From NCBI RefSeq assembly GCF_000284315.1, contig NC_017094.1, forward strand, positions 1,271,486 to 1,335,485: 64,000 nt of DNA, given 5' to 3'. Both the position numbers and the translations under genes were made by a program. This document shows positions 46,050 through 55,025 of the stretch, piece after piece. A model generated the notes under the pieces. That model made no database searches, was not told where the DNA came from, and was given only the letters and a program-made list of their open reading frames with translations. This stretch comes from Leptospirillum ferrooxidans C2-3. GTDB taxonomy: Bacteria > Nitrospirota > Leptospirillia > Leptospirillales > Leptospirillaceae. Each line of letters opens with the position of its first letter. The stretch's first letter is position 1.

Positions 46050-46315
46050 TCAAATCTGGAAGGGGGTTCCCGTGGTTCTGATTGATCCACGAAACACCTC
46101 CTGCACATGCTCTGTGTGTGGACATTGCGAAAAAAACAACCGAAAGTCTCAAGAGTATTTCTCCTGTTTGATCTGTAAACACACCGAACATGCGGACATC
46201 AATGCCGCACGGAACATTCGCTTCAAGGCCGCAATCAATCGGCCTATCGCAGTCTGAAGGAACGCTTGAACTTTACCCCCCCACTACAGCCTCGGCTTGG
46301 TGGCCGGTAGTTGAT
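46050..46315 (+). pseudogene. tnpB: TnpB 3' fragment (copy 3) with right end
   Basis: Homology to the other copies begins at CTGGAAGG (46050). It encodes VPVVLIDPRNTSCTCSVCGH, the zinc ribbon and NRPIAV, then the right-end hairpin and TTGAT at 46311-46315. With copy 2 it brackets the TumE-TumA pair. Confidence 0.85.
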
Positions 46316-46411
46316 GAAAGAAATCGTGAGAGGTGATCCTTTCGACCAGAAAATAATCGTTATTGGTGGATAAGCTATCGATCCACAAGAAAAATGAGGA
46401 GTTGTTGAGCC

Positions 46412-46650
46412 GTCATCCCAATGGGACCATTCCTTTTACACCGACTGCTGTATCCTGGCTCAATCAAGTCGAGATCCAGTTTGGCATCCTGAACCGAAAA
46501 GCCTTGACGGGTGCCAGCTTTACGAATGGGAAAACCTGATCAAGGCGCTGGAGGCCTTCATGGCTGCACCAATCAGCATGCGGCTTTGTTCGTCTGGAGG
46601 AAACGAGAGGTCAAGGGTGCCAACTGAAAAATCCAATGACGAAAGATGAA
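46412..46650 (+). pseudogene. IS630-family transposase C-terminal fragment
   Basis: IPFTPTAVSWLNQVEIQFGI and LNRKALTGASFTN, then frame-shifted IKALEAFMAAP and FVWRKREVKGAN, correspond to the last DDE glutamate region of IS630-type transposases. About 80 codons remain. Confidence 0.75.
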
Positions 46651-46658
46651 ATCAATCG

Positions 46659-47981
46659 CTAATATTCATAATGGCCAGTGTTGGTGTTTTTTGCTCTTTT
46701 TTTCGGGGAATGGATATCCTGAAAATCTTTGGAAATGGTTTCGGACAGGGCCTTGGGAATTCCACTCAGCTTTGCCAATTCTCCCCACTGTTGAACAGCT
46801 GATCCAACCTCTTGAATCACATTTGTCATTTCCGACATGGAAAGACCAAATTCCTCTCCGAGGCTAACGATATTTTGCCATTCAGGTTTTTTGCACTCAC
46901 CCATGACAGAAGTCGAGTGTTCTCCTGCTGGCCCCGCCGAATACAACAGGTCGTAGGCGGGAGAAACGTGCCACGTTCCATGGATGTCCATCATAAAAGA
47001 GAAATTTCTCGCATGGTCGTCACGATTATGGGTAGCAATATTAAAAACCATTTGTCTAAACAAGGAGAGGATGTTTCTTTTGTCTCCGGTCAACCTGAGA
47101 GCTACAGACAGCAAGTGTTTGTAATCGCAAACGGAATGGCCTGGCTCCATGCCAAGCAAACCACCAAGAGTGTGTTGGTGGAGTCTGTCACCAAATGTTT
47201 TCCGATCAGAGGAAACACCCTGTACACGGTCAAATCTTTGTATGCAGAAAGCCTTTTGTTTACCCACCTGTAGCAATCTTGTTTCCGGGATAGTGATCCG
47301 AGCCAATCTGGCCATGCAGGAATACGCATATTCTGTTTCGCATTCATAACGACCAAGAATCTCGGACTTTACAGGAAATTTCAGAATACAGGGAACATAT
47401 CCTGCTGGCATATCTTCTGTCCCTGAGATAACGCGGTCATTCTCATCGATCCCTGCCAGAATTTTTGGCCGAGCCCCGCCAGGAGATCCCCCCAGTTTGG
47501 CCAATTTTGGCAGTACTTCCACTGCCTTGCCCTCATTGATTTGCTCCACCCCGGCCAGAAGAGAACCGAGATCGAGTGTGTCTGTGTCACGGTCCGTTTC
47601 AGTCAGATCTGGAGAATATACGAGCGCTCCCATACCTCTGCTGCCGATAAGCGCCAGACGGTCAAGCGGGCCCACTTCTGAAGGACTAATCCCTCTTTCA
47701 CCAAGAAAACGATCAACGACCAGCCGGCCCCAGCCATCAGAAAGGGATTCTGCCAAGACGAAAGGCAACCCTTGCGAATATCTTCCGATTGGAGCAAATG
47801 TCGGTTGCTCCATGAGAGGGAGAGTCAAGGGGGAGATTTGCAAGCCGCTTTTAACAAAATCTTTGGAGAACTGAAAGGCTACACGGCCATTGAGCATTGC
47901 CAACAGCCCGACAGCCATGTCGCATCCAGGAGAGAATCTCAGAGAAACGGAAACTTTTTGGAGCTTTTTGAATGAAGGCAT
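46659..47981 (-). CDS. hipA: HipA serine/threonine kinase toxin
   Basis: 440 residues. Phosphoregulatory loop GGSPGGARPK (about 164-173), catalytic H318-N-R-D-D-H (HNRDDHARN) and metal-binding Asp in SPAYDLL (about 340-346). HipA phosphorylates glutamyl-tRNA synthetase (HipA-Ec) or related synthetases. The ATG directly follows the hipB stop. Length and motifs are complete. Confidence 0.9.
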   Translation of the reverse strand: MPSFKKLQKVSVSLRFSPGCDMAVGLLAMLNGRVAFQFSKDFVKSGLQISPLTLPLMEQPTFAPIGRYSQGLPFVLAESLSDGWGRLVVDRFLGERGISPSEVGPLDRLALIGSRGMGALVYSPDLTETDRDTDTLDLGSLLAGVEQINEGKAVEVLPKLAKLGGSPGGARPKILAGIDENDRVISGTEDMPAGYVPCILKFPVKSEILGRYECETEYAYSCMARLARITIPETRLLQVGKQKAFCIQRFDRVQGVSSDRKTFGDRLHQHTLGGLLGMEPGHSVCDYKHLLSVALRLTGDKRNILSLFRQMVFNIATHNRDDHARNFSFMMDIHGTWHVSPAYDLLYSAGPAGEHSTSVMGECKKPEWQNIVSLGEEFGLSMSEMTNVIQEVGSAVQQWGELAKLSGIPKALSETISKDFQDIHSPKKRAKNTNTGHYEY

Positions 47982-48293
47982 TCAGTGTCCTTTATGACGA
48001 ACGCGCTTTCGGACAGGAGTCGTTCGGAGAGTGAACAGATCCGGAATCTCTTTCGTCTCGAATGCGGTGGCCAGTTCGTCGATCTTTTTCAATGCAAAAG
48101 CCAATTTGACAAGATTTTTAATGGATATGTGTCCTGACTGCTCAAATCTCTTGAGTGTCCCTTCCGGGACTCCTGAGCGGTCTGCCAGATCCACTTGAGT
48201 GAATCCCATCTGGATTCTGCGGGTTTGCATGTCTTTTGCTATTTTCAGGAGAACGTCTTTTTCCGTGAGTAAAACCGGAAACTCCGTGTTCAT
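47982..48293 (-). CDS. hipB: HipB-like Xre antitoxin
   Basis: 103 residues. HTH IAKDMQTRRIQMGFTQVDLA, DRSGVPEGTLKRFEQSGHIS. A basic C-terminal tail RTTPVRKRVRHKGH replaces the usual hydrophobic end. It is followed without a gap by hipA. Confidence 0.88.
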   Translation of the reverse strand: MNTEFPVLLTEKDVLLKIAKDMQTRRIQMGFTQVDLADRSGVPEGTLKRFEQSGHISIKNLVKLAFALKKIDELATAFETKEIPDLFTLRTTPVRKRVRHKGH

Positions 48294-48440
48294 GCTTTCC
48301 TCTAATATTTACAGATCAAATTTGAGTCATTAAATGAATTTCAATCAGTTTACTACCCATATTTTAGTCGTATATGTAAACCAAATCAATGCTGGTGTCT
48401 GTGGCTGAGGGATCTTTGTTGAGACGGTCAAGTCCTAAAA

Positions 48441-49798
48441 GTGCTGTAAATTGTCTTCCCGAGAAATGGAATAAATTGATCATTCGACCACCGAAAGAAG
48501 AGAGGGCGTTTTGAAAGGTTCCTGTTTCTTCCACTCCCAATATTCGGCCATGTCGAAATACTTCTTTCCCGTGCTCCATTGTTCGTGGAATTCCGAAAGA
48601 AGGGCTCCAATGAGTCGGATGGCCGAGTCTTCGTTGGGGAAGATCCGGATCACCCGTTCCCGTCTCCGGACCTCTTCATTCAGTCTCTCCTGGGAGTTCG
48701 TGCTTCTGAGCCTGACACGATATTTCCGGGGAAAGGACAAAATCGTGAGCGATTCCTCAAATCCTTCTTCGAGACAATCCATCGACTTGGGGGCCTTCTT
48801 CTCAAAAGTCTCCAAAATTTCGTTCTTGATCGCTCGGGCTTCTTCTTTGGTATCGGCCCGAAACAGCCGTCCCAGGGCCAGCGCCAGAGGCCCTCGTTGG
48901 GAGGCCGGGGCATGACCCAGAAGGTTGCGGAGAAAATGGACCTGGCATCGTTGCCATCGAACCCCTTGAAAATGTCTCTGAACGGCTTTTTTCAGCCCTT
49001 TGTGGTCATCGGAGACCACCAGATCCACCCCAGACAGTCCCCGGCTCTTGAGATCCCGCAGCATGTCGTCCCAGGAAGCTTCGTTCTCGCTGTCTCCCAA
49101 CGTCAGTCCCAGGATCTCCCGCTGTCCATCTTCCGAGATGCCGGTCGCAATCAATGCGGCGACCGGCACCACGCTCTCATCCTTTCGGACATGGATCACC
49201 AGGGCATCCAGCAGAAGAAAGGGATACAGACCATTCAGACGACGGTTTCGCCAATGGTTAACCCGGGCCGAAAGCCCCGTGGCCAAAGAACTCACCGTGG
49301 ACTTCGAAAATGTCGCGCCGCACAACTCTTCCGTGATATGCGTGACTTTGCGGGTCGAGACCCCCTGGACCACCATCTCCATCAGAGCCAGAACCAGAGC
49401 TTGTTCGGAACGCTGGTAGCGACGGAACAGATCGGTCGAGAAATTTCCGTCCCGGGTTTGGGGAACCCGAAGGATCAGCGTTCCCACCCGGGTCGTCAGT
49501 TGCCGTTCCCGATACCCGTTTCGATATCCCGTCCGATCGCTCGATCGTTCATGCCGATCTGCTCCCAGGTGGTCAACCATCTGGGCTTCCAGAACCTGAT
49601 TCAAGACCGATTCGACCAGTTTTTTCATTCCTTCGCCACTATCGGACAAAAGATTTGTCAAAAGATCCGGATTCAGGGTAACGTCAATATTGGCCATTGT
49701 TCTTCCTCCTTGTTGAGAATAGGTTGTTTGGACAACACCCATTCTCGGGGAAGACAGTGGCCTTTTTCAATTTCAAGCCAACTTCGAATTTACAGCAT
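48441..49798 (-). mobile_element. IS256-family insertion sequence
   Basis: Ends carry GTGCTGTAAATT (48441-48452) and its inverted copy AATTTACAGCAT (49787-49798); a related GTCTTCCC(C)GAGAA block lies 15-35 bp inside both ends. The transposase fills the element. No obvious flanking duplication was seen. Confidence 0.7.
48480..49697 (-). CDS. IS256-family transposase
   Basis: 405 residues from the ATG reading MANIDVTLNPDLLTN (an upstream in-frame ATG at 49742 is unlikely). Mutator-type DDE: LLLDALVIHVRKDE, DLVVSDDHKGLKKAV and the C-terminal E in LRSTNSQERLNEEVRRR. Appears intact. Confidence 0.92.
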   Translation of the reverse strand: MANIDVTLNPDLLTNLLSDSGEGMKKLVESVLNQVLEAQMVDHLGADRHERSSDRTGYRNGYRERQLTTRVGTLILRVPQTRDGNFSTDLFRRYQRSEQALVLALMEMVVQGVSTRKVTHITEELCGATFSKSTVSSLATGLSARVNHWRNRRLNGLYPFLLLDALVIHVRKDESVVPVAALIATGISEDGQREILGLTLGDSENEASWDDMLRDLKSRGLSGVDLVVSDDHKGLKKAVQRHFQGVRWQRCQVHFLRNLLGHAPASQRGPLALALGRLFRADTKEEARAIKNEILETFEKKAPKSMDCLEEGFEESLTILSFPRKYRVRLRSTNSQERLNEEVRRRERVIRIFPNEDSAIRLIGALLSEFHEQWSTGKKYFDMAEYWEWKKQEPFKTPSLLSVVE

Positions 49799-50343
49799 TA
49801 TATGGACTCAATCGTTGAGACAGACATGGTTCTGAAAACACCATAGTGGTCAGTATTCGTTTAATCCCTGGAATCCATTTTTTCTTTCCTCCTGATTTCC
49901 GGATGGTCTTTTATCGCGAGAAGACATGAAGAAACTTTGCATAAGGAGGAGATAGTGACAACGAAATCAGTTGACGACCCTTTGGACTCCTCTGCGCGCA
50001 AGCCACGGAACAATCAGGTGAAGATGCCCAGACGGTTAAAAGACTTCCGTTCCCCATCGCGAAGGCGTGTGGAAGGAAGATAAAAACCTTCAGCGCTTGC
50101 TGAGCCACTCGACCGCTGCGAAGGAACTGGCAGTGGCTCGAATGTGGGAGAATCCAGAAGGAAAAACCCCGGAGGACAGAAGAAAAGATGATAGGTCGCC
50201 AACAAGGGAAGGTGGAGCAGTCATGCTCTGTCCTTACCCGACTTTTTTTATTCCAATGCCGTTCCGAGTGACGACTTTGACATGGTCGTGCACGACAAGC
50301 CGACATACTTGATCTTGTCCCAAAACGGGACTATTATTTTGGA
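49799..50343. other. Gene-free stretch with mobile-element debris
   Basis: No supported CDS. 50168-50245 is repeated at 52563-52645 (CCCCGGAGGACAGAAGAAAAG, then GGAGCAGTCATGCTCTG with the perfect hairpin GAGCA-GTCA-TGCTC and CCTTACCCGACT). Probably an IS200/IS605-type right end. Confidence 0.45.
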
Positions 50344-50646
50344 ATGCGCATCATTGCCATTTCAACGCTAAGATCCTTCTGGGAGAACAATCCGGCTTAT
50401 CAGGATGCAAAAGAACCTGCGTTGGCATGGTATCGGGTTGCTCTCAAGTCCGACTGGGCGACTCCAGCGGAAGTAAAGAGGGATTTTGGCAATGCCAGCG
50501 TCCTCCACGACGGTCGCGTGGTGTTCAACATCGCTGGAAACAAATATCGACTAGTGCTCTGGATCAACTACCCTTATCGGGTGGGCTATGTGCGATTCAT
50601 TGGAACGCATGCTCAATACGACGAGATAGATGTCCAGAGCATTTGA
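50344..50646 (+). CDS. higB: HigB-family toxin
   Basis: 100 residues. MRIIAISTLRSFWENNPAYQ, RVVFNIAGNKYRLVLWINYP and VGYVRFIGTHAQYDEIDV are the HigB/RelE-fold mRNA interferase pattern with GTHxxYD near the end. Toxin-first order. Confidence 0.88.
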   Translation: MRIIAISTLRSFWENNPAYQDAKEPALAWYRVALKSDWATPAEVKRDFGNASVLHDGRVVFNIAGNKYRLVLWINYPYRVGYVRFIGTHAQYDEIDVQSI

Positions 50647-50657
50647 AGGAGAGAAGG

Positions 50658-51032
50658 ATGGATATTAAACCCATCAAGACGGATCAGGATTACCGAGGGG
50701 CACTCGCCGAAGTTGAGTCCCTGATGACGGCCGATGCCGACACCGCGGAAGGTGAGAGGCTCGACATTCTGACGACACTGATCGAGTCCTACGAGCAAAA
50801 ACATTTACCGCTGGATATGCCCGATCCAGTCGAGGCGATCAAGTTCAGCATGGATCAGAAGGGGTTGACTCCGAAGGATCTTGAGCCAATGATCGGTCGG
50901 CTCAACCGAGTCTACGAAGTTCTCAACCACACCCGGCCTCTGACTTTGCGAATGATCAGAAATTTGCACAGAAACCTGGGTATCCCTGCCGAAAGTCTGA
51001 TCAGAGCGCCATCGGACATCCATGTCGCCTGA
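50658..51032 (+). CDS. higA: HigA-family antitoxin
   Basis: 124 residues from ATG 50658 with AGGAGAGAAGG upstream. It has the HigA layout: an N-terminal LMTADADTAEGERLDILTTL helix pair, then PVEAIKFSMDQKGLTPKDLE and an HTH LNRVYEVLNHTRPLTLRMIR. Confidence 0.87.
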   Translation: MDIKPIKTDQDYRGALAEVESLMTADADTAEGERLDILTTLIESYEQKHLPLDMPDPVEAIKFSMDQKGLTPKDLEPMIGRLNRVYEVLNHTRPLTLRMIRNLHRNLGIPAESLIRAPSDIHVA

Positions 51033-51053
51033 CATCCGGGACTCCCCGGGATC

Positions 51054-52134
51054 ATGTCCACGACCTTGATCCCATGCATCGTCCGCATCCCTATCGCGGA
51101 GGAAACGGCGGAACCGAACTCTTATGGCTTCAGACCTGACCGGTCCACGGCCGATGCCATCGGGCAGTGTTTCGTTCTGCTGTCTCAAAGAGCATCACCT
51201 CAATGGATTCTGGAAGGCGACATCAAGAGCTGTTTCGACACGATCAGTCACCCATGGTTGCTCGACCATATCCCTGTGGAGAAGGTCGTCCTCCAAAAGT
51301 GGCTGGGGGCGGGGTACATCGACAAACGAACTTTCTTTCCCTCCATGGAAGGAACCCCGCAAGGGGATATTGCTTCTCCAACCATGACCAACATGGTCCT
51401 AGACGGACTGGAAGAGATCCTTAAGGATCCTCCTTTTTCTCCCAGTTGTCTTGTCCATATTGTGAAATATGCCGACGACTCCATCATCACCGGGAGCTCG
51501 AAAGATCTCCCTCAATACGAAGTCAATCCTGTTGTGGAAACATTCCTGCAGGAACGAGGTCTGCTCCTCTCGCAAGAGAAGACGCGTGTCGTGCATATCC
51601 GGGTAGGGTTCGACTTCTTTTCTTGGGCCAAAATGTCCGGGAATATGGAGACAAACTCCTGATCAACCTGCCGGGAACAACGTCAGCTCCTTTTTGGACA
51701 AGGTCCGAAATATTCTGAAGTTTGCCCAATCAAAAAACCAGACATGGCTGATCCAAACACTGAATCCGGTCATCCGGGGATGGGCCAATTATTATCGGCA
51801 CATCGTGGCAAAAACGACCTTCGGAAAAATCGATGATATCCTCTGGAGCCTGCTGTGGACCTGGCTCAAGAGAAGACATCCCGAAAAAGGACGGCGCTGG
51901 ATCGATCATCAATACTTTCAGCGTCGGGGACTCAGAAACTTGGGCTTTACGCTTCCGAAAGGCAGACTGGAGCTTGTTGAAGGCTTCAAGACGCCCATCC
52001 GGAGACATGTTAAGATCAAAGGTCAGGCTCATCCGTCCAATCCCAAATGGACGGACTATCTCAATGAACGGAAAACACGTTCGAAACTTCAGAGAGAGTG
52101 GGACCGAATTTATGGTCCATGCACAGCGTGGTAG
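51054..52134 (+). pseudogene. Group II intron reverse transcriptase/maturase, truncated and frameshifted
   Basis: RT motifs NSYGFRPDRSTADAIGQCF, GDIKSCFDTISH, GTPQGDIASP and the catalytic YADDSIITG are clear. After GFDFF the frame changes (LGQNVREYGDKLLINLPG) and again before FLDKVRNILKFAQSK, which leads to the X/maturase domain NPVIRGWANYYRHIVAK. The N-terminus is lost. At least two frameshifts. Confidence 0.82.
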
Positions 52135-52178
52135 CGAGAATACCGGGCTCCGGTGAGATCCGGGGCTTTCAATGACTT

Positions 52179-52212
52179 GAGCTTGCTGCGGGGAAACTCG
52201 CACGGCGAGTTC
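52179..52212 (+). ncRNA. Group II intron domain V
   Basis: GAGCTTGCTGCGGGGAAACT, CGCACGGCGAGTTC: the catalytic AGC, a distal GAAA tetraloop and paired ends (GAGCTTGC with GCGAGTTC, with a wobble) fit domain V. Confidence 0.75.
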
Positions 52213-52394
52213 TCAGAGGGCGGGGAGCCGGTGACGGCTTCTTGCTACCCGACATGAAGCGCGACCTCATCAGAGTCTTAACGACAAAACACCGTTAGAG
52301 ATTTATAAGATTTCTTTGAAGGTCAAAGACACTGAAGGAGCAAGTGAAGCTCATTCTCATTTGAAGCAATTGTGCTTAACAATTACCGCCAGAG

Positions 52395-52645
52395 GTGGAT
52401 GACAGGATCGCCAGGTTGAGTCCGGCCTTGGCCCGTACTCCGTTACGGACATGCCGTCCCGAATTGTCCCGTTTGGGTTCCGGCTTCTTCGTAGTGTCTC
52501 TCCGTCAAACGAATTTCGGAAAACAGAGGCAAGAACACCCCCGGAGTGTACTGGATCGTCTGGAAAACCCCGGAGGACAGAAGAAAAGCCGTTGAGTCGT
52601 TAACAAGGGGAAGTGGAGCAGTCATGCTCTGCCCTTACCCGACTG
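52395..52645. repeat. Relic related to other IS605-type sequences
   Basis: 52410-52490 matches 35820-35900 (GAGTCCGGCCTTGGCCC.) and 52563-52645 matches 50168-50245, including hairpin GAGCA-GTCA-TGCTC. Decayed copies of TnpB-type elements. Confidence 0.5.
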
Positions 52646-52698
52646 AGAAAGTAGAGAGAGTTTCAGATACCCTATAAAATGTCATATCATAGTAGGGT

Positions 52699-53124
52699 AT
52701 GAAAAAGGTCGTTTTGGATACTTCGGTGATCGTTGCCGCCATGCGAAGTGCGTCTGACGCTGGAAGTGCTCACCTGAGACTGGTTTCTTTACAGAGAATT
52801 CGCCCACTCGCTACCATTGCCCTGTTCTTGGAATACGAAGATGTACTTAAACGGCCAGAGAACCGATCGGTCATTGGCATGAGCTTGGATGATATCGACA
52901 AATTTCTCTTCGCCCTGGCCAGCGCATGTGAACCGGTAGATGTTCACTTTCGATGGCGTCCACAATTGAAGGATACTGACGATGAAATGGTTTTAGAAGC
53001 AGCCACAAATGAGCATGCCGATGCCCTGATGACTTACAATCTGGCCGATTTTCAAAAAGCAACAGAATGCTTTTCTCTGAGAGTCGTTCTTCCAGGTCAG
53101 TTTCTCAAGGAGATTTCCCAATGA
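52699..53124 (+). CDS. PIN-domain toxin (COG1569-type)
   Basis: 141 residues. MKKVVLDTSVIVAAMRS carries the first PIN Asp; ALFLEYEDVLKR has Glu, and KDTDDEMVLEAATNEHADAL plus MTYNLADF complete the four acidic residues. A ribonuclease of the VapC-like superfamily. It overlaps the next gene start (ATGA). Confidence 0.85.
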   Translation: MKKVVLDTSVIVAAMRSASDAGSAHLRLVSLQRIRPLATIALFLEYEDVLKRPENRSVIGMSLDDIDKFLFALASACEPVDVHFRWRPQLKDTDDEMVLEAATNEHADALMTYNLADFQKATECFSLRVVLPGQFLKEISQ

Positions 53125-53389
53125 GCAAGACTCTTATCCTCTAAAAATATCTGTTTCCCTGAAAACGGCAGCGCAACGGCTGGCACATGAAGATGGTGTC
53201 TCTCTCAATCAATGGATAGCAGTAGCGCTGGCAGAGAAAGTCGGCTTGGTCGAAACAGCTGCAGAGTTTTTAAAAAAAAGGACGGGGCAATCCAAACCAG
53301 AAGATCTTCTGATCTTTTTAGATCGAGCTGCTGACGAACCTCCTTTACAAGGAGATGAGTTGATGACAGGTGCATACAACAGGACCTGA
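53121..53389 (+). pseudogene. PIN-partner antitoxin with a 2-nt insertion at codon 4
   Basis: ATG 53121 reads MSKT then runs to a stop; removing CT near 53133 gives YPLKISVSLKTAAQRLAHED, GVSLNQWIAVALAEKVGLVE and ...LQGDELMTGAYNRT to TGA 53389, a typical HicB/Arc-like RHH antitoxin. The toxin is intact while its antitoxin looks frame-broken, which needs explaining. Confidence 0.78.
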
Positions 53390-53603
53390 TCCGACAGGAT
53401 CTCTCTTCCAACTTCTGCCATATGGATTTCCCCTTTCCAATTCTTGAGGGGCATCTCCCATAACGGTTGATCAGATGCGCCCCAAACCTCGCTCTTCAGG
53501 GCGGGAAAGAATAAGCGCGGACGGCAGAGCCGCCCTTTGTATCGGGTTTTGAGAGGCTTGACATCGCCATGTTAGTGCGGGGTCTTCTTTGTCCCGGTAA
53601 TTG

Positions 53604-54070
53604 TCAAGCAATCTGTCGCATTTTTTTGGACTTTTCCTCTTTCAAATTTTGGTCGTTACGAACTGCCTCTTTTTGAGGATTCAAAGTCACTTTTTCGATA
53701 GGCGTCCAGTCTCGAGTTTTCCCCGACCATCGTTCGGGGTTTTGCTTTTGGGCTTCCTGGTAAGTTCGGTCCCTTCGAGTCAGAATTTCTCGATCTTTCC
53801 CACTATGTCTTTGTGAAGGCGTCACAAACTTGATGGCACTGTGGCGGTGCTCTGCGTTGTACTACCCTGTGAAGGAAGAGACCCATTTCCGGGCTTCTTC
53901 CAACGAGTCAAAGGGCTTTTCCACCGGGTCGTCCGGACGGTATTTCAGGGTTTTGAAGAGTGACTCAGAATAGGCGTTGTCAGACTTCCTGAAGGGCGCC
54001 CGAATGAGGGGCGAATTCCCAGCATCTGGAGCGTTCCAAGCATTGTTGCTCCCTTCATCGGCGCCCCGTT
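53604..54070 (-). pseudogene. IS3-family transposase (OrfB) C-terminal fragment
   Basis: SDNGAPMKGATMLGTLQMLG (DDE Asp), then shifted by one base to SDNAYSESLFKTLKYRPDDP and VEKPFDSLEEARKWVSSFTG, TAG at 53864-53862, YNAEHRHSAIKFVTPSQRH and NPERWSGKTRDWTPIEKVTL NP. The TAG stands where IS3 enzymes have Trp. Truncated at its 5' side near the next TnpB relic. Confidence 0.8.
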
Positions 54071-54099
54071 GTCCGAGTACGGGTTCCTTTCAGCCGGTC

Positions 54100-54977
54100 C
54101 TGTCCACACCCAGCAGTGGGCTCCCAAGTTCCTGGAGAGGGCGTTTTGGGACGGACTGACGAAGAAGAAAGGGAGGAAGGAGACGCTCTCCGGTTCCCGG
54201 ACGCCCTCCAGATCAAGATCGACATGTCGGAAAAAGATCCTGACGAACGGAACGCCTTCCCCCGGATTTTTCTTCCCAAGGCCGGTCGATGGTCCGTCTC
54301 CGTCCAGGCAGAACGAGAGATTCCGGAGCCAACACAAGAACCGCTCCGGAGATCGCACTGGACCTTGGGGTGGCCGACGTTTGCCACGACATCGGACGGT
54401 TTCCGAATCCATCCGGATGCAGAGACTTTTCTGGTCATGAAACGGGCTCCGTTGGGAGCAGAGGAAACTCTCCCGGGAATACCGTGAAGGGTCCATGATG
54501 AAGAACTTCCGGAAAGAGAAGCTCCACGTGGCAAAGACCCACGAGAAGATCTCGACTTCGATCGGCGAAACCCAAGACGTCGTCTTTGTCGAGGATCTGA
54601 AGATCCGGAACATCTCCCGATCCGACCGGAGGACGGCCGATGCTCCTTGGCAGAACGTCCGGCAGAAGTCCGGACTGAACCGCTCCATCCTCTCTCGCAG
54701 GGATGGGGGATCTTCCTGACCCTCCTGAACGAAAAGCTGTCCCGAAACGGAGGACGTCTGGTCCGGGTTCCCCCCCCGGTACACGAGCCAGACCTGCTCT
54801 GCCTGCGGACATGTCTGTCCGGAAAACCGGAAGACGCAGGAGGCGTTCGCCTGCGTGGCCTGCGGTCATCCGGAGAACGCCGACGCCAATGCCGCAAGGA
54901 ATATTCTCAGGGCTGGGCAAGCCCGCAGCGCCTGTTCGGAAAGGAGGATGTCAAATCATGGAGAAACATCCGGTTAA
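54100..54977 (+). pseudogene. Second-family TnpB relic
   Basis: Fragments in several frames: FPDALQIKIDMSEKDPDERN, AGRWSVSVQAEREIPEPTQ, LDLGVADV, VFVEDLKIRNISRSDRR, VRQKSGLNRSIL, GWGIFLTLLNEKLSRNGGRL and the zinc-ribbon/RuvC end ENADANAARNILRAGQARSA. Different subfamily from the 38810 copy. Multiple frameshifts. Confidence 0.75.
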
Positions 54978-55025
54978 AATCAGTCCAATCCCGAACCACC
55001 AAGATATTAAAAAGAGGAATCCGCC

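Larger units (their letters stand above)
51054..52253 (+). mobile_element. 5'-truncated group II intron
   Basis: A reverse-transcriptase/maturase gene is followed by a group II domain V (52179-52212) and a domain VI-like stem ending in CTACCCGAC near 52245-52253. Domains I-IV and the start of the maturase are missing. The upstream junction lies shortly after higA. Confidence 0.75.

Noticed and set aside
48579-49835. 418-codon ORF antisense to the IS256 transposase
   Set aside because: Shadow of a clear transposase with intact DDE residues.
50168-52645. CRISPR array from repeated GAGCAGTCATGCTC blocks
   Set aside because: Only two copies 2.4 kb apart, no spacers and no cas genes; better read as IS right ends.
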